From contig NZ_CAAAIW010000019.1 of NCBI RefSeq assembly GCF_900640115.1, positions 1 through 56,752 of the forward strand: 56,752 nt of DNA, given 5' to 3'. Origin of the DNA: Legionella yabuuchiae (GTDB lineage: Bacteria > Pseudomonadota > Gammaproteobacteria > Legionellales > Legionellaceae). The translations under genes and the position numbers were made by a program. Shown piece after piece: positions 36,217 through 45,270 of this stretch (position 1 is the first letter of the stretch; each line of letters begins with the position of its first letter). The notes beneath the pieces were generated by a model. That model saw only the letters and a list, made by a program, of their open reading frames with translations. It did not search any database and was not told the origin of the DNA.

Positions 36217-36679
36217 TCTTCGGGTGTTGGGCATTGGCTCACCGTTTGGTGATGATCAGGTTGGATGGCATGTGGCTAATCGTCTTAAACAACAAATCGG
36301 TCCGGATTCGGAACGATTGTTAATTACAGCTTGCGATCGCCCGGGAACTCGTATATTGGAATTGATGCGTTCTGCAGATAAGGTTTTTCTAATCGATGCA
36401 GTGATGACCGGTGCACCAGCAGGAACAGTACATTATCTGAAAAATGAGGAAATCATCAGCTTTCCCAATGGCTTATCCACCCATGGCATAGGCATAATTG
36501 ATGCAATTGAGATTGGTAAGGCACTGAATGAATTACCTAAGCAAATTGTTTTATACGGTATTGAAATAGAAAACGTTTCCAAAAACTTTAAATTAAGCAA
36601 AATAATTGAGCGGGCTATAGAAAAAACAGTAAGTCGATTAATTAAAGAACTTCATGAGTTACTTAAAATCCAAAAATAG
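36209..36679 (+). CDS. Hydrogenase maturation protease
   Basis: A 156-residue HyaD/HycI-type nickel-dependent endopeptidase. LRVLGIGSPFGDDQVGWHVA contains the conserved Asp that senses nickel, with VFLIDAVMTGAPAGTV and STHGIGIIDAIEIG completing the core. It cuts the C-terminal peptide after DPCxxCxxH in the large subunit. It overlaps the large-subunit gene by 8 bp and ends the hydrogenase island. Confidence 0.92.
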   Translation: MNDLRVLGIGSPFGDDQVGWHVANRLKQQIGPDSERLLITACDRPGTRILELMRSADKVFLIDAVMTGAPAGTVHYLKNEEIISFPNGLSTHGIGIIDAIEIGKALNELPKQIVLYGIEIENVSKNFKLSKIIERAIEKTVSRLIKELHELLKIQK

Positions 36680-36763
36680 ACATGGAAGCATTAAATCGTC
36701 GAGTGAGTCTTCCCCGCCAAATTATATGGCGCCTCACCGAAATACAAACTAACAAATAGGCAG

Positions 36764-36922
36764 CTATAGTCTCATCAGAAACAGTAATACCGCGATTCCA
36801 AGCTCTGCCAGCAGTTCAATAGGTTCGTAAGACTGTGCGATGCCAAAAAAATTTGACCAATCATCCCTCCTCGGTTTGCGTAATAAAAGGATCAAAAAAC
36901 CAAGAATCATAGCGCAAAGCAT
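36764..36922 (-). pseudogene. Fragment of a Kef-type cation/proton antiporter
   Basis: A 52-codon frame reads MILGFLILLLRK, then FFGIAQSYEPIELLAELGIA and VLLFLMRL before a stop. The ELLAELGIAVLLFL text is characteristic of the CPA2/Kef antiporter N-terminal region. The remainder of such a gene (usually about 400 residues or more) is absent, so this is a scrap in the 290-bp gap between the hydrogenase and the ATPase genes. Confidence is modest because the match is short. Confidence 0.5.
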
Positions 36923-36970
36923 CAGCGCGTTTATTCATAAAACGGGAGTGTGTAAAAAAGGCCTATCCAA

Positions 36971-39718
36971 TCATGTACCTTCCTTATAATTCGTAGCTGT
37001 AACATTGTGGCGAAGCGAAATAAGTCGTAACCGAAGTTGTTTTTCAGTCTCAATCAGCGCAAAAAACACTATGCCAATAACGATGATGAGAACGCCATCA
37101 AAAAAAGAAATCGATTCTGTTTTAAAAATACTTTGTAGCAATGGCATATAAGTAATAGCAAATTGTGCAATCGTAATCACAATAACGCTCATCCACACCA
37201 TTTTGGTGCCTTTTACTGCTTGCCAGGTTAAAGAGGTTCCATAGATATTGCGGATATAAAATAAATGAAAAATCTCCAGAACCACCAAGGTGTTTAAAGC
37301 AATGGTTCTAGACAATTCAATCGAATACCCTCTATCAAGGGCATAAGAATAGATACCAAATACTCCACATATAAAAAGAAAGGATACCAGGATGATATGC
37401 CATACCAGCGAACCAGTTAATATAGGCTCATTTCTTGGCCTTGGCGGGCGTTGCATTGTGTTTGCTTCTGTTGGCTCAAACGCAAGTGATAGGCCAAGAG
37501 TAACCGCTGTGATTAAGTTAACCCATAATATCTGAACAGGGGTTATCGGAAGACTTAAGCCAAGAATTAAGGCCAAAATAATGGTCAGGGCCTCGCCAGC
37601 ATTGGTGGGCAATGTCCAGCTGATTACTTTCTTTAAATTATCATAGACCGTACGTCCTTCTTGTACCGCGGCTGCAATGGATGCAAAATTATCGTCGGCT
37701 AACACAAGTTCTGCGGCTTCTTTCGATACTTCATTGCCTTTTTTCCCCATAGCAATGCCTGCATCGGCTCTTTTGAGCGCTAAGGCATCATTAACCCCGT
37801 CTCCTGTCATAGCTACAGTCATTCCATGAGATTGAAGCGCCATAACAAGACGCAGCTTATGCTCTGGGCTGGTGCGGGCAAAAATATCATCCTCCAACAC
37901 CACACCTGCAAGCTCCGAATCACTCATTTCATCGAGCTCAAGTCCTGTCAAAATTTTATCTGGATGCTTTAATCCAATTTGCCGGCCAATTGCCCCAGCA
38001 GTTGCTGAGTGGTCCCCAGTAATCATTTTCACCTGGATGCCGGCATTCAAACATTGTGCTACTGCAGTAATGGATTCCTCTCTGGGCGGGTCAATCATTC
38101 CGACCATGCCAAGCAAGACTAAGTTGTTTTCCATATCGAATAATTGCAACACTGTGTGTTCTGGAGGAACTGACTTTAAAGCCATAGCTAATACACGTTG
38201 GCCATTTTTAGCAATGGACTCAATCTGTTCCAACCAATAGGTGTGATTGATGGGTTCTAACTCACCATGTTCATTTTCTTGTGTTTGGCACATCGCTAAC
38301 AATTGCTCTGGCGCACCTTTAACAAAAATAAAGGCATGGTTTTGATGGTTATGGTTAAGCGTTGCCATAAAACGGTGTCTTGCATCAAAGGGAATAGTGT
38401 CCGTGCGCGTCCATACCTTTCGGTTTTCGGTGACCGATAAGCTTGTTTTTTCTGCTAATGTCAGCAGTGCTCCTTCCATCGGATCACCTTCGATGACCCA
38501 GTTTCCGTTGCGTTCATGTAACTCGGCATCGTTACAAAGTATTGCCGTTTGTGCTAGCCGCTTAAGCAGAGGGTGTTGTTCTTTATGAATGATATGGTCA
38601 TGAAGTTTAATGCTCCCCGTAGGTTCATAGCCTGAGCCTTCAACATTAAACTGATTCTCTGCGGTTAAAATAGAAACCACTGTCATTTCATTCTTCGTAA
38701 GCGTGCCTGTTTTATCCGTGCAAATCACAGAGATGGAACCTAGGGTTTCAATAGCAGGAAGCCTGCGAATGATTGCATTTCTTCGCGCCATCGCCTGCAC
38801 ACCAACGGCTAAGGTAATAGAGAGTACAGCAGGAAGCCCTTCAGGAATAGCCGCAACCGATAAGCCAACCACCGCCATAAATAACTCGCCAAAATCCTGA
38901 TGTTGAACAAAATAGCCATAGGCCAGTAATAATCCTGCAACCATTAAAATGAAAACCGTTAACCATTTGGCAAAAATATCTATTTGTTGAATCAAAGGCG
39001 TTTTTAATAGTTCCACTTTTGATAGGAGGTGGCTGATTTGGCCAATTTCAGTAAATTCACCGGTAGCTACAACCACACCCTTAGCCTGGCCACTGGTCAC
39101 TAGCGTGCCGCTGTAAGCCATTGAAGCACGCTCGCCAAGCACGGCATTTTCAGCAACAGGGTTAGTATGTTTTTCTACTGCTACAGACTCACCTGTAAGA
39201 ATGGACTCATCTACAATCATTCCATGCGCTTTAATAAGGCGTACATCTGCTGGCACTTTATCACCGGACTCCAAAAAGACCACATCTCCTGGGACTAGTT
39301 CTTTAGCAGTAATGGTCTGTCGTTCTTCTTGACGAATAACTGTAGCAGTAGGTGATAACATCTGTCGTAAGGCATCAAGCGCTTTTTCTGCTTTGCCTTC
39401 TTGGATAAAGCCGATACAAGCGTTAGCAATCACAACAGCAAGTATGACAAACGTATCTATCCAGTGATTTAATAAGGCTGTAATTATTGAGGCGCCCAAA
39501 AGCACATAAATCAGGATATGATTAAAGTGCCGCAAAAAACGTAAGGCAATGGACTCTTTTGCTGTTTCAGGTATTTTATTTGACCCAAACGCTTCCTGTC
39601 TTTTAAAAACCTCTGTTTGATTTAACCCTTGAGGATCTGTTTTAAGCGAGGACATTACCTTTTCAATAGGCAGAACATGCCAGTTACCTCGGTGCTCTTT
39701 AAGGCTCTTCTCTATCAT
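36971..39718 (-). CDS. P-type cation-transporting ATPase (PMA1/Ca-type)
   Basis: A 915-residue P2-type ATPase. Visible: N-terminal cation-ATPase domain (LKTDPQGLNQTEVFKRQEAF), actuator TGES motif (ILTGESVAVEKH), the PEGLP segment in the fourth membrane helix (AAIPEGLPAVLSITLA), the phosphorylation site ICDKTGTLTKNEM, nucleotide-binding FVKGAPEQL and hinge MTGDGVNDALALK. C-terminal helices include NLITAVTLGLSLAFEPTE. The helix set favours a Ca2+ (PacL-like) or Na+/K+-type pump over a heavy-metal pump. It lies 12 bp after the USP gene and is probably cotranscribed with it, as in other bacteria where stress proteins accompany cation ATPases. Confidence 0.9.
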   Translation of the reverse strand: MIEKSLKEHRGNWHVLPIEKVMSSLKTDPQGLNQTEVFKRQEAFGSNKIPETAKESIALRFLRHFNHILIYVLLGASIITALLNHWIDTFVILAVVIANACIGFIQEGKAEKALDALRQMLSPTATVIRQEERQTITAKELVPGDVVFLESGDKVPADVRLIKAHGMIVDESILTGESVAVEKHTNPVAENAVLGERASMAYSGTLVTSGQAKGVVVATGEFTEIGQISHLLSKVELLKTPLIQQIDIFAKWLTVFILMVAGLLLAYGYFVQHQDFGELFMAVVGLSVAAIPEGLPAVLSITLAVGVQAMARRNAIIRRLPAIETLGSISVICTDKTGTLTKNEMTVVSILTAENQFNVEGSGYEPTGSIKLHDHIIHKEQHPLLKRLAQTAILCNDAELHERNGNWVIEGDPMEGALLTLAEKTSLSVTENRKVWTRTDTIPFDARHRFMATLNHNHQNHAFIFVKGAPEQLLAMCQTQENEHGELEPINHTYWLEQIESIAKNGQRVLAMALKSVPPEHTVLQLFDMENNLVLLGMVGMIDPPREESITAVAQCLNAGIQVKMITGDHSATAGAIGRQIGLKHPDKILTGLELDEMSDSELAGVVLEDDIFARTSPEHKLRLVMALQSHGMTVAMTGDGVNDALALKRADAGIAMGKKGNEVSKEAAELVLADDNFASIAAAVQEGRTVYDNLKKVISWTLPTNAGEALTIILALILGLSLPITPVQILWVNLITAVTLGLSLAFEPTEANTMQRPPRPRNEPILTGSLVWHIILVSFLFICGVFGIYSYALDRGYSIELSRTIALNTLVVLEIFHLFYIRNIYGTSLTWQAVKGTKMVWMSVIVITIAQFAITYMPLLQSIFKTESISFFDGVLIIVIGIVFFALIETEKQLRLRLISLRHNVTATNYKEGT

Positions 39719-39730
39719 GGAAAGCCTGCC

Positions 39731-40669
39731 TTAATAAGCGTTTACAGGAGAAACAAATCCTTGAGGTTTTAGCGCCAGCAATGAGCAGTTAATTTTTTGC
39801 AGAATGTTTTCGGCGGTATTTCCAATAATAAAACCTGATATTCCGGTTCGTGCAAGGGTACCCATGACTAATATATCGATTTCATGACGTTCAACAAAAG
39901 AGGGAATGGCTTCTTCAGGAAGACCTTTTTGTAGGTGAATTTGATATTGTTCTTGAATATTAGAGTCTTTAATAATAGCCTGCAATGCTCTGCCATGCTC
40001 ATGTTTTTCATCCAGAACCATTTTATCTAACTCAGATTCAGAAACCTTTATCCAAATACCGTCCCTAAGGTATTCTTCCAGTAGAAAAAACCAACATGAG
40101 ACAATGTTCAGTTGGCCTGAGTAGTAATGAGTTAGAGAAGATGCGTATTTAAGAAGATCTAATGACAGCTCTCTGTCGACATGCTCTTTATCCTTTGGGT
40201 CAATTGCAACGGCTATCCGGATTTCTTTATCCGTATGTTTTGCAGAGCGAACCATAAATACAGGGCAAGGGCATTTTCGTAATAATTCCATATCTAAGGC
40301 TTTAAAGCCCCTTTGATTAGGACTTGTTTCGGCTTGTTTTATCAGTAAGTCATGTGAATGTCTTAACACATATTGAATAATACGAACGTCAGGGGCCGAG
40401 CCATACTCAAGTTCAACATGAATGTTAAGTGTTTTTTCACTAATGTTTAAAAGCGATTGTGTCGACTTGATTGCTTGCTCCATTCCTTCAATGATGGACT
40501 GTTCATAAGATGCTTTGTAGTCACCAAGAGTATCTGGAAATGCTGGGCATGCTATGAGAACAGTTAAGGAGGCTTCGTTTGCACTCGCTAGTTGGAGGGC
40601 TTGTTTTAGCCCCTCTTCTTCTCCGCCTAATCCATGGCTGACAAATAAGATATTGTGAAATTTTGACAT
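39731..40669 (-). CDS. Tandem universal stress protein
   Basis: A 312-residue protein with two UspA domains. The first (residues 1-145) starts NILFVSHGLGGEEEGLKQAL. The second (150-305) has IRIAVAIDPKDKEH and the C-terminal signature DILVMGTLARTGISGFIIGNTAENIL, close to the ATP-binding G-2x-G-9x-G(S/T) motif. A role as a cytosolic stress or energy sensor is likely. It is first in a two-gene unit with the P-type ATPase. Confidence 0.88.
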   Translation of the reverse strand: MSKFHNILFVSHGLGGEEEGLKQALQLASANEASLTVLIACPAFPDTLGDYKASYEQSIIEGMEQAIKSTQSLLNISEKTLNIHVELEYGSAPDVRIIQYVLRHSHDLLIKQAETSPNQRGFKALDMELLRKCPCPVFMVRSAKHTDKEIRIAVAIDPKDKEHVDRELSLDLLKYASSLTHYYSGQLNIVSCWFFLLEEYLRDGIWIKVSESELDKMVLDEKHEHGRALQAIIKDSNIQEQYQIHLQKGLPEEAIPSFVERHEIDILVMGTLARTGISGFIIGNTAENILQKINCSLLALKPQGFVSPVNAY

Positions 40670-40892
40670 GGCTTAATCCTTTAACTAATTAAAATTCCAA
40701 TTTAGTCCATAATTTGAAAACTTATTAACAATAAGTCAAGATTAGCATTAAAGACAAATTTAACGGAGTAAAATATAGAGGGAATTAGGGTCTATTGTAG
40801 CAGACGCTAAATTTTTTTAACTTGAGTGTGCTGGCCAAGCATGACATTTGAAGATCAAACTTTCCTTCCAAATAATGATAAAGGTTACACAC

Positions 40893-40986
40893 ATATACCC
40901 AATCAACTTCAAAATGCGTGATTTATGCTGTTTCTGTTTCGCCCTGCCGCCTTTTAAAAAACTCTCAAGGCAATGAGCCATTACTC
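40893..40986. repeat. Left half of a palindromic repeat, interrupted by the 5.5-kb element
   Basis: ATATACCCAATCAACTTCAA, then TTTCGCCCTGCCGCCTTTTA and ACTCTCAAGGCAATGAGCC to CATTACTC match the left half and loop of the complete copies. Where these go on to CTTTTTAAAATGCG, this one meets the IS30-type end. The missing half is found at 46482-46552. Confidence 0.8.
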
Positions 40987-40994
40987 CCCGCCGA

Positions 40995-41014
40995 TTCAAA
41001 AGTGAACTGCAACA
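40995..41014. repeat. Left IS30-type terminal repeat
   Basis: TTCAAAAGTGAACTGCAACA, inverse of the right end at 46454-46473 at 17 of 20 positions. It lies 8 bp inside the interrupted palindromic repeat. From here to the effector start (41380) no gene is seen; a stretch with TCTAAAATTGATCCC looks like an end of another IS family. Confidence 0.65.
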
Positions 41015-41379
41015 AAGTTGCTAAAGTGATAGCGGTCTAAAATTGATCCCAAGGTTAATTTTCAAAGTATATGCATTTATTTTTTGCGTTTGCAAGCATG
41101 AAAGTCAAAATTTGCTCAACCAAAATGATAATATCATTGGGTTGTGCAAAGGCAAAACCTACACTTGCAATTGCACGTGCCGTCTCATCTGCGCCGGCAC
41201 GTTTTAATTAATTCTATTTAACAACCAAAAAGTCCAATTAAAAATCAAATAAATAAATAATAAAACAATCAATTAAGCTTCCCTTAATCTTTCCTCCTCC
41301 TGCTTATGTTAAAATGGTCATTATTTAATCACAATGTATTGACAACTGCATTAGCTTGAGCAAAAGAGAGAGGGAATTA

Positions 41380-43890
41380 ATGCCGATTTTGAATCCTGAT
41401 AAATGCTACACACAGCAACCGCAGCGCTTAGCAATCGAAGTGCCAACAACCCTCCCTGATGATTGGCGCACCGAATTTTATGCGCTTTTGAGCGCGCAAT
41501 TGAAACTCAATGATGATAAGGCACAAGCACAAGAAGACTTTGACCACCAAACCAATCAAGTAGTCCTGTTGACAGAAAAAGAGCAGTTTTATAAAGAATT
41601 AGACCGACACGTAGGGCCGCAATCCACTTATTCTTTAAAACCTCAACTACAGGAGTCTTTAGGCACGTTGTACGTTCTCTTTACGCATCCTAAAACGACC
41701 TATGAGCAAAAACAGCTGATTGCGTCAAGGATTAAGGAAGATGTGGACCAGTGCTCACCAGGGTTCACCGATCGAGTGAATTTCACCATTACGCTCTTCA
41801 ACATGCCACAAACCAGGGATGAATTAATTGCCCAGGTACGCTTTAAGCTTGTGGATAGAATAGCGGGCATAATTGCCGCAAAAAATCCTCAAGGCATTCA
41901 TGTGCACAACCGGGTGATTGAAGTTGCCCGAAACGCGGGGTTCGGAGTTTGGCCTATCAATACGAAGGATTTTTATTCTCACGTAGGCAGCCAAAATCTT
42001 TCTGATGAAGACATTATACGCCGTATCGAAACTGGGTTTACCAATCACTTTCAATTATTCGCCCTGGTGAATGCACTGCGTGATGAACTAGAAGCCCTGA
42101 TTGTACAGCATGGATACCAGGGCAAACGTGACTTGGAAAATGAGTATAAAATGGAGGAGTATGCAAAATTTTGTGAATCTATCAAGCGCTTTATTCCCAT
42201 CCCAATGGGGGAATTATTAGAAACAGATACCCTATCGGGCAAAGTAACCGACATTAATTGGCAAAACGTCAAACATCATCTGTTGCAACAATTAAGAGAT
42301 GAAAACTATGTCACGCTTTCTCAAGAAGAGGCTGTTTTATTAGATGGCCTTTTACTAGATGAAAATAGGTTATTGGATTTAACGACGCTTAACACGCTGA
42401 TTCCCCAGGGTTATGAATTAGTCCAGTGTTTGGAGTATTTCAGTGAGTGGAGCATGGAACAAAAAGCGTCCTTGGTGAGCGCTTATCTCAATGATAAATC
42501 GCCCAATGCTCAAAAAGAGGTACTCGCTATTCTTCATAATGAAGCGCCTCAATTAACGGCTCAACTGAAAAAAGAGCGGAATTTGCAAGCCATTTATTTT
42601 GCGATTGCCATTGCTGAAAAAGAGGTCGCTGAGGTAAGAGCTTATGTTGAACAGGGCCAAAACATCAATGAAGCACTGTTGCTGTTGTTTAGCCAAGCGC
42701 ATAAACACGATACTCTCTACTGGTTACATGAGCATCCGCTTCTTTTGGAAACGATGACGGTGGCAGGCATGAATACCGTCATTCCCGAGGGAAAATACCA
42801 AGGAAAGACGGTTGCAGAAACCTTGGTGAGCACTAAGAAAGGGCGTCAGCTGTTATTGGAGAATAAGACATTACAAACCCTGCTTTCTGAAACCACCATG
42901 GCGAATGGACTTTCTGCTGCTTTGCAGAAGGCAGAAACTGATAGAACGACCGTGAGTACTCGAGAAGGATTTTTCAAGAAACTCAATCCACTGGCGACTC
43001 AATTAGTGCAAACCATTGTTTATGGGGACCTCCCCAAATCAGAAGCCTTACTTCAAAAAGCACAAGGCAATCCAGCCTTATTAGAGACCCTGCTTACCGA
43101 AAAAGTCACGGTCATTGATTATTCAAGGCGGAAGGTTAAACAAAAGACCGCTTTTCAGGCAGCGCTTTGCGCTATGGATGATGAACTCTGTGCGATGTTA
43201 GCCCATCACATGCCAAAAGAGGAAATGACTCGCCAGTATCAAGAAATTTTTCCAGCAGGGCATGAAACGTATTCTCAAGAACAAACCCCGTTTGACTTCA
43301 GTCAAATCGTAGAGACAATTAGTCGAAGCAGTAATGCAGATGTAGAAAAAGCACTCAGTCTTGAATTGCCTAACGATACCCCGCTCTGGCGCAATCTTGA
43401 GAAATTTAGGGCGGATTTCACGCAACACTCATCCCAAGAAGCGGTGTTTAACCCCCAACATCTCCTTAAGGCATTTGAGCTTTATGATAGCCAATTTGAT
43501 ACGTGGAATTGGATCCAACGAGATTTATTTTGGCGGCAGGTCGTAGGTTTTATACAGCGGTTTCTGACGGCTAACATCGCAATGGATTTTGCTCAGGGGC
43601 TTTATAATCGGGTAGAAAATCAAGAAAAATCGGCGCGGTCATTCAAGTTTAAGCATGGTGATGGTTCGATTTTCCCTCCTGTATTTGACTCTTTTTCTGG
43701 GCTGGGTTATGAGTGGGCGGTGGCGGGGCCGGTGCCGGGGGCGGAGGTGGGGGGGGCGGCTGCGCGTCGAGTGCTGTGGGGCGGGTACCGTTTTTTTTCA
43801 AAACTTATGTCGAGCAAAAACAGCAGTCTTGGGAGAATTATGCAGCCAGAGTCGACTCGCGGCCATCCAGGGCGCTGTATAATTCTGTAG
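41380..43890 (+). CDS. Large Legionella-type candidate effector, C-terminal frame uncertain
   Basis: An 836-residue cytosolic, mostly helical protein. The start is the ATG at 41380 behind a strong GAGAGAGGGA site; a TTG 24 bp earlier is less likely. No enzyme motif is visible. Ankyrin-like helical pairs occur around residues 400-640 (VRAYVEQGQNINEALLLLFS, AFQAALCAMDDELCAMLAHH). The style matches multi-copy Dot/Icm substrate families of Legionella, an inference. In the last 60 codons the reading frame crosses a G-rich tract. In the annotated frame it ends GHPGRCIIL, a CaaX-like tail; in the next frame the tail is a poly-Gly run followed by FFKTYVEQKQQSWENY, which looks more native. The 3' end overlaps the reverse transcriptase gene by 53 bp. 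Confidence 0.7.
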   Translation: MPILNPDKCYTQQPQRLAIEVPTTLPDDWRTEFYALLSAQLKLNDDKAQAQEDFDHQTNQVVLLTEKEQFYKELDRHVGPQSTYSLKPQLQESLGTLYVLFTHPKTTYEQKQLIASRIKEDVDQCSPGFTDRVNFTITLFNMPQTRDELIAQVRFKLVDRIAGIIAAKNPQGIHVHNRVIEVARNAGFGVWPINTKDFYSHVGSQNLSDEDIIRRIETGFTNHFQLFALVNALRDELEALIVQHGYQGKRDLENEYKMEEYAKFCESIKRFIPIPMGELLETDTLSGKVTDINWQNVKHHLLQQLRDENYVTLSQEEAVLLDGLLLDENRLLDLTTLNTLIPQGYELVQCLEYFSEWSMEQKASLVSAYLNDKSPNAQKEVLAILHNEAPQLTAQLKKERNLQAIYFAIAIAEKEVAEVRAYVEQGQNINEALLLLFSQAHKHDTLYWLHEHPLLLETMTVAGMNTVIPEGKYQGKTVAETLVSTKKGRQLLLENKTLQTLLSETTMANGLSAALQKAETDRTTVSTREGFFKKLNPLATQLVQTIVYGDLPKSEALLQKAQGNPALLETLLTEKVTVIDYSRRKVKQKTAFQAALCAMDDELCAMLAHHMPKEEMTRQYQEIFPAGHETYSQEQTPFDFSQIVETISRSSNADVEKALSLELPNDTPLWRNLEKFRADFTQHSSQEAVFNPQHLLKAFELYDSQFDTWNWIQRDLFWRQVVGFIQRFLTANIAMDFAQGLYNRVENQEKSARSFKFKHGDGSIFPPVFDSFSGLGYEWAVAGPVPGAEVGGAAARRVLWGGYRFFSKLMSSKNSSLGRIMQPESTRGHPGRCIIL
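43711..43798. repeat. G-rich tract with G8 run, and T8 run, across the effector's 3' end
   Basis: Positions 43711-43790 are nearly all G/C on an AT-rich background, with eight G at 43749-43756 and eight T at 43791-43798. In the frame starting 43713 it encodes a run of mainly glycines (GGGGAGAGGGGGGGG). Such runs slip during replication and can switch the reading frame. Confidence 0.7.
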
Positions 43891-45064
43891 TGTAGTGAGC
43901 GAGAACATCGGCGGCAATGTTTGCCGGTGCTTCCTGCCAACACGTCATAATGAATTGTTCCACTAGACTTTGAAAATCCCATGTGTTTGCTGTTTTTACC
44001 CACCAACGCGCCCATTGAACGAAATAACGTTTGATCTTTGCAGGAGAGACCTGATCCGCGACCATTAGTTTTACGTTCTCGCGTGCTTTGCGTAATGTCC
44101 GAGCATGCGGTGTAATACGCAAAGCGACAGGCTGTTGATGTTGAACAATGGATTCCCCCCCCCCCCATTCGCTCAAAGATTGAGCAGGTTGGGTTGTTGC
44201 TATTAAATCATCATTAGCCTGCTTAACGCTGATGTGATTCTCTGGCTGTGTCAGAGAATAGTGTATTCCCAAAAAATGAAATGAATCGGTGACCGTCCCC
44301 ATACGCGATTTCTTGCGTGACAATTTTAATGGTCTTTCGCCCAATACTTCCATCATGCGCTTCTTGCAGCGATTTAATTGCCGCTTCGATTTGCACAGTG
44401 CCAGAATATCGTCTTGATATCTTACGTATACAATATCCATTCGAGATAGCGCATCATCCAGCGGTTTAAGATAGAGCGCACTAAAAAATTGAGACAGTGG
44501 GGCGCGCAATGCAATACCATAAGAAGGATTTCTGCTTCCTCTTGGTGTATCAATGGGGTTAGTGATGATATTTTCCAACATGGCGATTATTTTGGGGTCG
44601 TGATAATACTGCTTGATGTCATTCAATAATTTATAATGCGGGATTGAAGCATAGTAGGAGCGGATATCCACGCGTAAAAAATACTTGGGTTTTTCTTCTT
44701 CCAGGGCTTGTTTGATACGCGAAGTTGCATGCTTAACACCAGAAGGACCAACTAAATGATAGACATTTGAATTCATCACGTGCTTGAATGTCGGTTTTAG
44801 TTGTTTCAATAAAAGGTGTTGCAAAATACGATCCGATAGATGCACATGATCAACAACTTCATCTTCGAAACAGTAACGTTTTAAACAGCGTGGATCATAA
44901 GTGCCATCAATTAGTGATTGAATGCCTTGTGGCAGCCATTCATCTATTTCCCTTGCCATAATGTGCACATCATGGTTGTGATTGGCATGCTTTTTCTGTC
45001 TGTGGATTTTGGCAAAAAGTTCTTTGCCTAATTCAAGCATACTGTTCGCATCCCAGCGTTTCAT
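43838..45064 (-). CDS. Reverse transcriptase (RNA-directed DNA polymerase)
   Basis: A 408-residue reverse transcriptase. RT blocks in order: VDIRSYYASIPHYKLL (block with the first catalytic Asp), SYGIALRAPLSQFFSALYLK (block 4), VYVRYQDDILAL (YxDD box), KRQLNRCKKRMMEVL, LKLSRKKSRMG and FHFLGIHY. Block 4 reads R-A-P-L-S-Q rather than Q-G-x-x-x-S-P of group II introns. A C-terminal helical region (ARTLRKARENVKLMV onward) may be a thumb-like domain. No endonuclease or integrase domain and no intron RNA or retron-type msr/msd was recognised. Linker residues WGGGE are encoded by a run of 12 G. Cargo of the IS30-bounded element; start 40 bp from a complete palindromic repeat. Confidence 0.88.
   Translation of the reverse strand: MKRWDANSMLELGKELFAKIHRQKKHANHNHDVHIMAREIDEWLPQGIQSLIDGTYDPRCLKRYCFEDEVVDHVHLSDRILQHLLLKQLKPTFKHVMNSNVYHLVGPSGVKHATSRIKQALEEEKPKYFLRVDIRSYYASIPHYKLLNDIKQYYHDPKIIAMLENIITNPIDTPRGSRNPSYGIALRAPLSQFFSALYLKPLDDALSRMDIVYVRYQDDILALCKSKRQLNRCKKRMMEVLGERPLKLSRKKSRMGTVTDSFHFLGIHYSLTQPENHISVKQANDDLIATTQPAQSLSEWGGGESIVQHQQPVALRITPHARTLRKARENVKLMVADQVSPAKIKRYFVQWARWWVKTANTWDFQSLVEQFIMTCWQEAPANIAADVLAHYTTELYSALDGRESTLAA
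44155..44166 (-). repeat. Homopolymer run of 12 G inside the reverse transcriptase gene
   Basis: Twelve consecutive C on the plus strand, that is 12 G in the coding strand, encode part of the Trp-Gly-Gly-Gly-Glu linker after the polymerase core. The window's version is in frame. Gain or loss of one G would stop translation shortly after. Tracts of this length are classic phase-variation sites. Confidence 0.85.
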
Positions 45065-45103
45065 CTTATTTTATTGCCCCAGCCAAGGAGTCTATAAATG
45101 CTT

Positions 45104-45270
45104 ATATACCCGTAATCTTTCAAAATGCGTGATTTATGCTTTTTTCTTTTTCGCCCTGCCGTATTTTAAAAAACTCGCAAGGGAATGAGCCATTACTCGC
45201 TTTTTAAAATGCGGCAGGACAAAAAATAAAGGCGCCTAAAAACACGCATTTTGAAAGATTACGGGTATAT
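45104..45270. repeat. Complete 167-bp dispersed palindromic repeat
   Basis: Nearly identical to 17393-17558, with the same perfect inverted ends (ATATACCCGTAATCTTTCAA and complement) and loop. It lies between the reverse transcriptase and the IS30 transposase, inside the composite element, and 40 bp upstream of the reverse transcriptase start. No gene is seen elsewhere in 45065-45379; a small hairpin GTCAAG/CTTGAC lies at 45360-45376, just after the transposase stop. Confidence 0.85.

Noticed and set aside
43707-44168. 153-codon minus-strand frame beginning in the C12 tract
   Set aside because: Shadow of the reverse transcriptase gene in another frame; its glycine-rich start is only the homopolymer.
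6289-45064. Diversity-generating retroelement (four-helix Avd-like protein plus reverse transcriptase)
   Set aside because: The two genes are 37 kb apart, and no template/variable repeat pair with adenine-specific differences was seen; RT block 4 is also not the DGR form.
43838-45270. Group II intron or retron around the reverse transcriptase
   Set aside because: No domain V-like hairpin, no intron boundaries, no msr/msd-type inverted RNA, and no maturase/endonuclease domain recognised.
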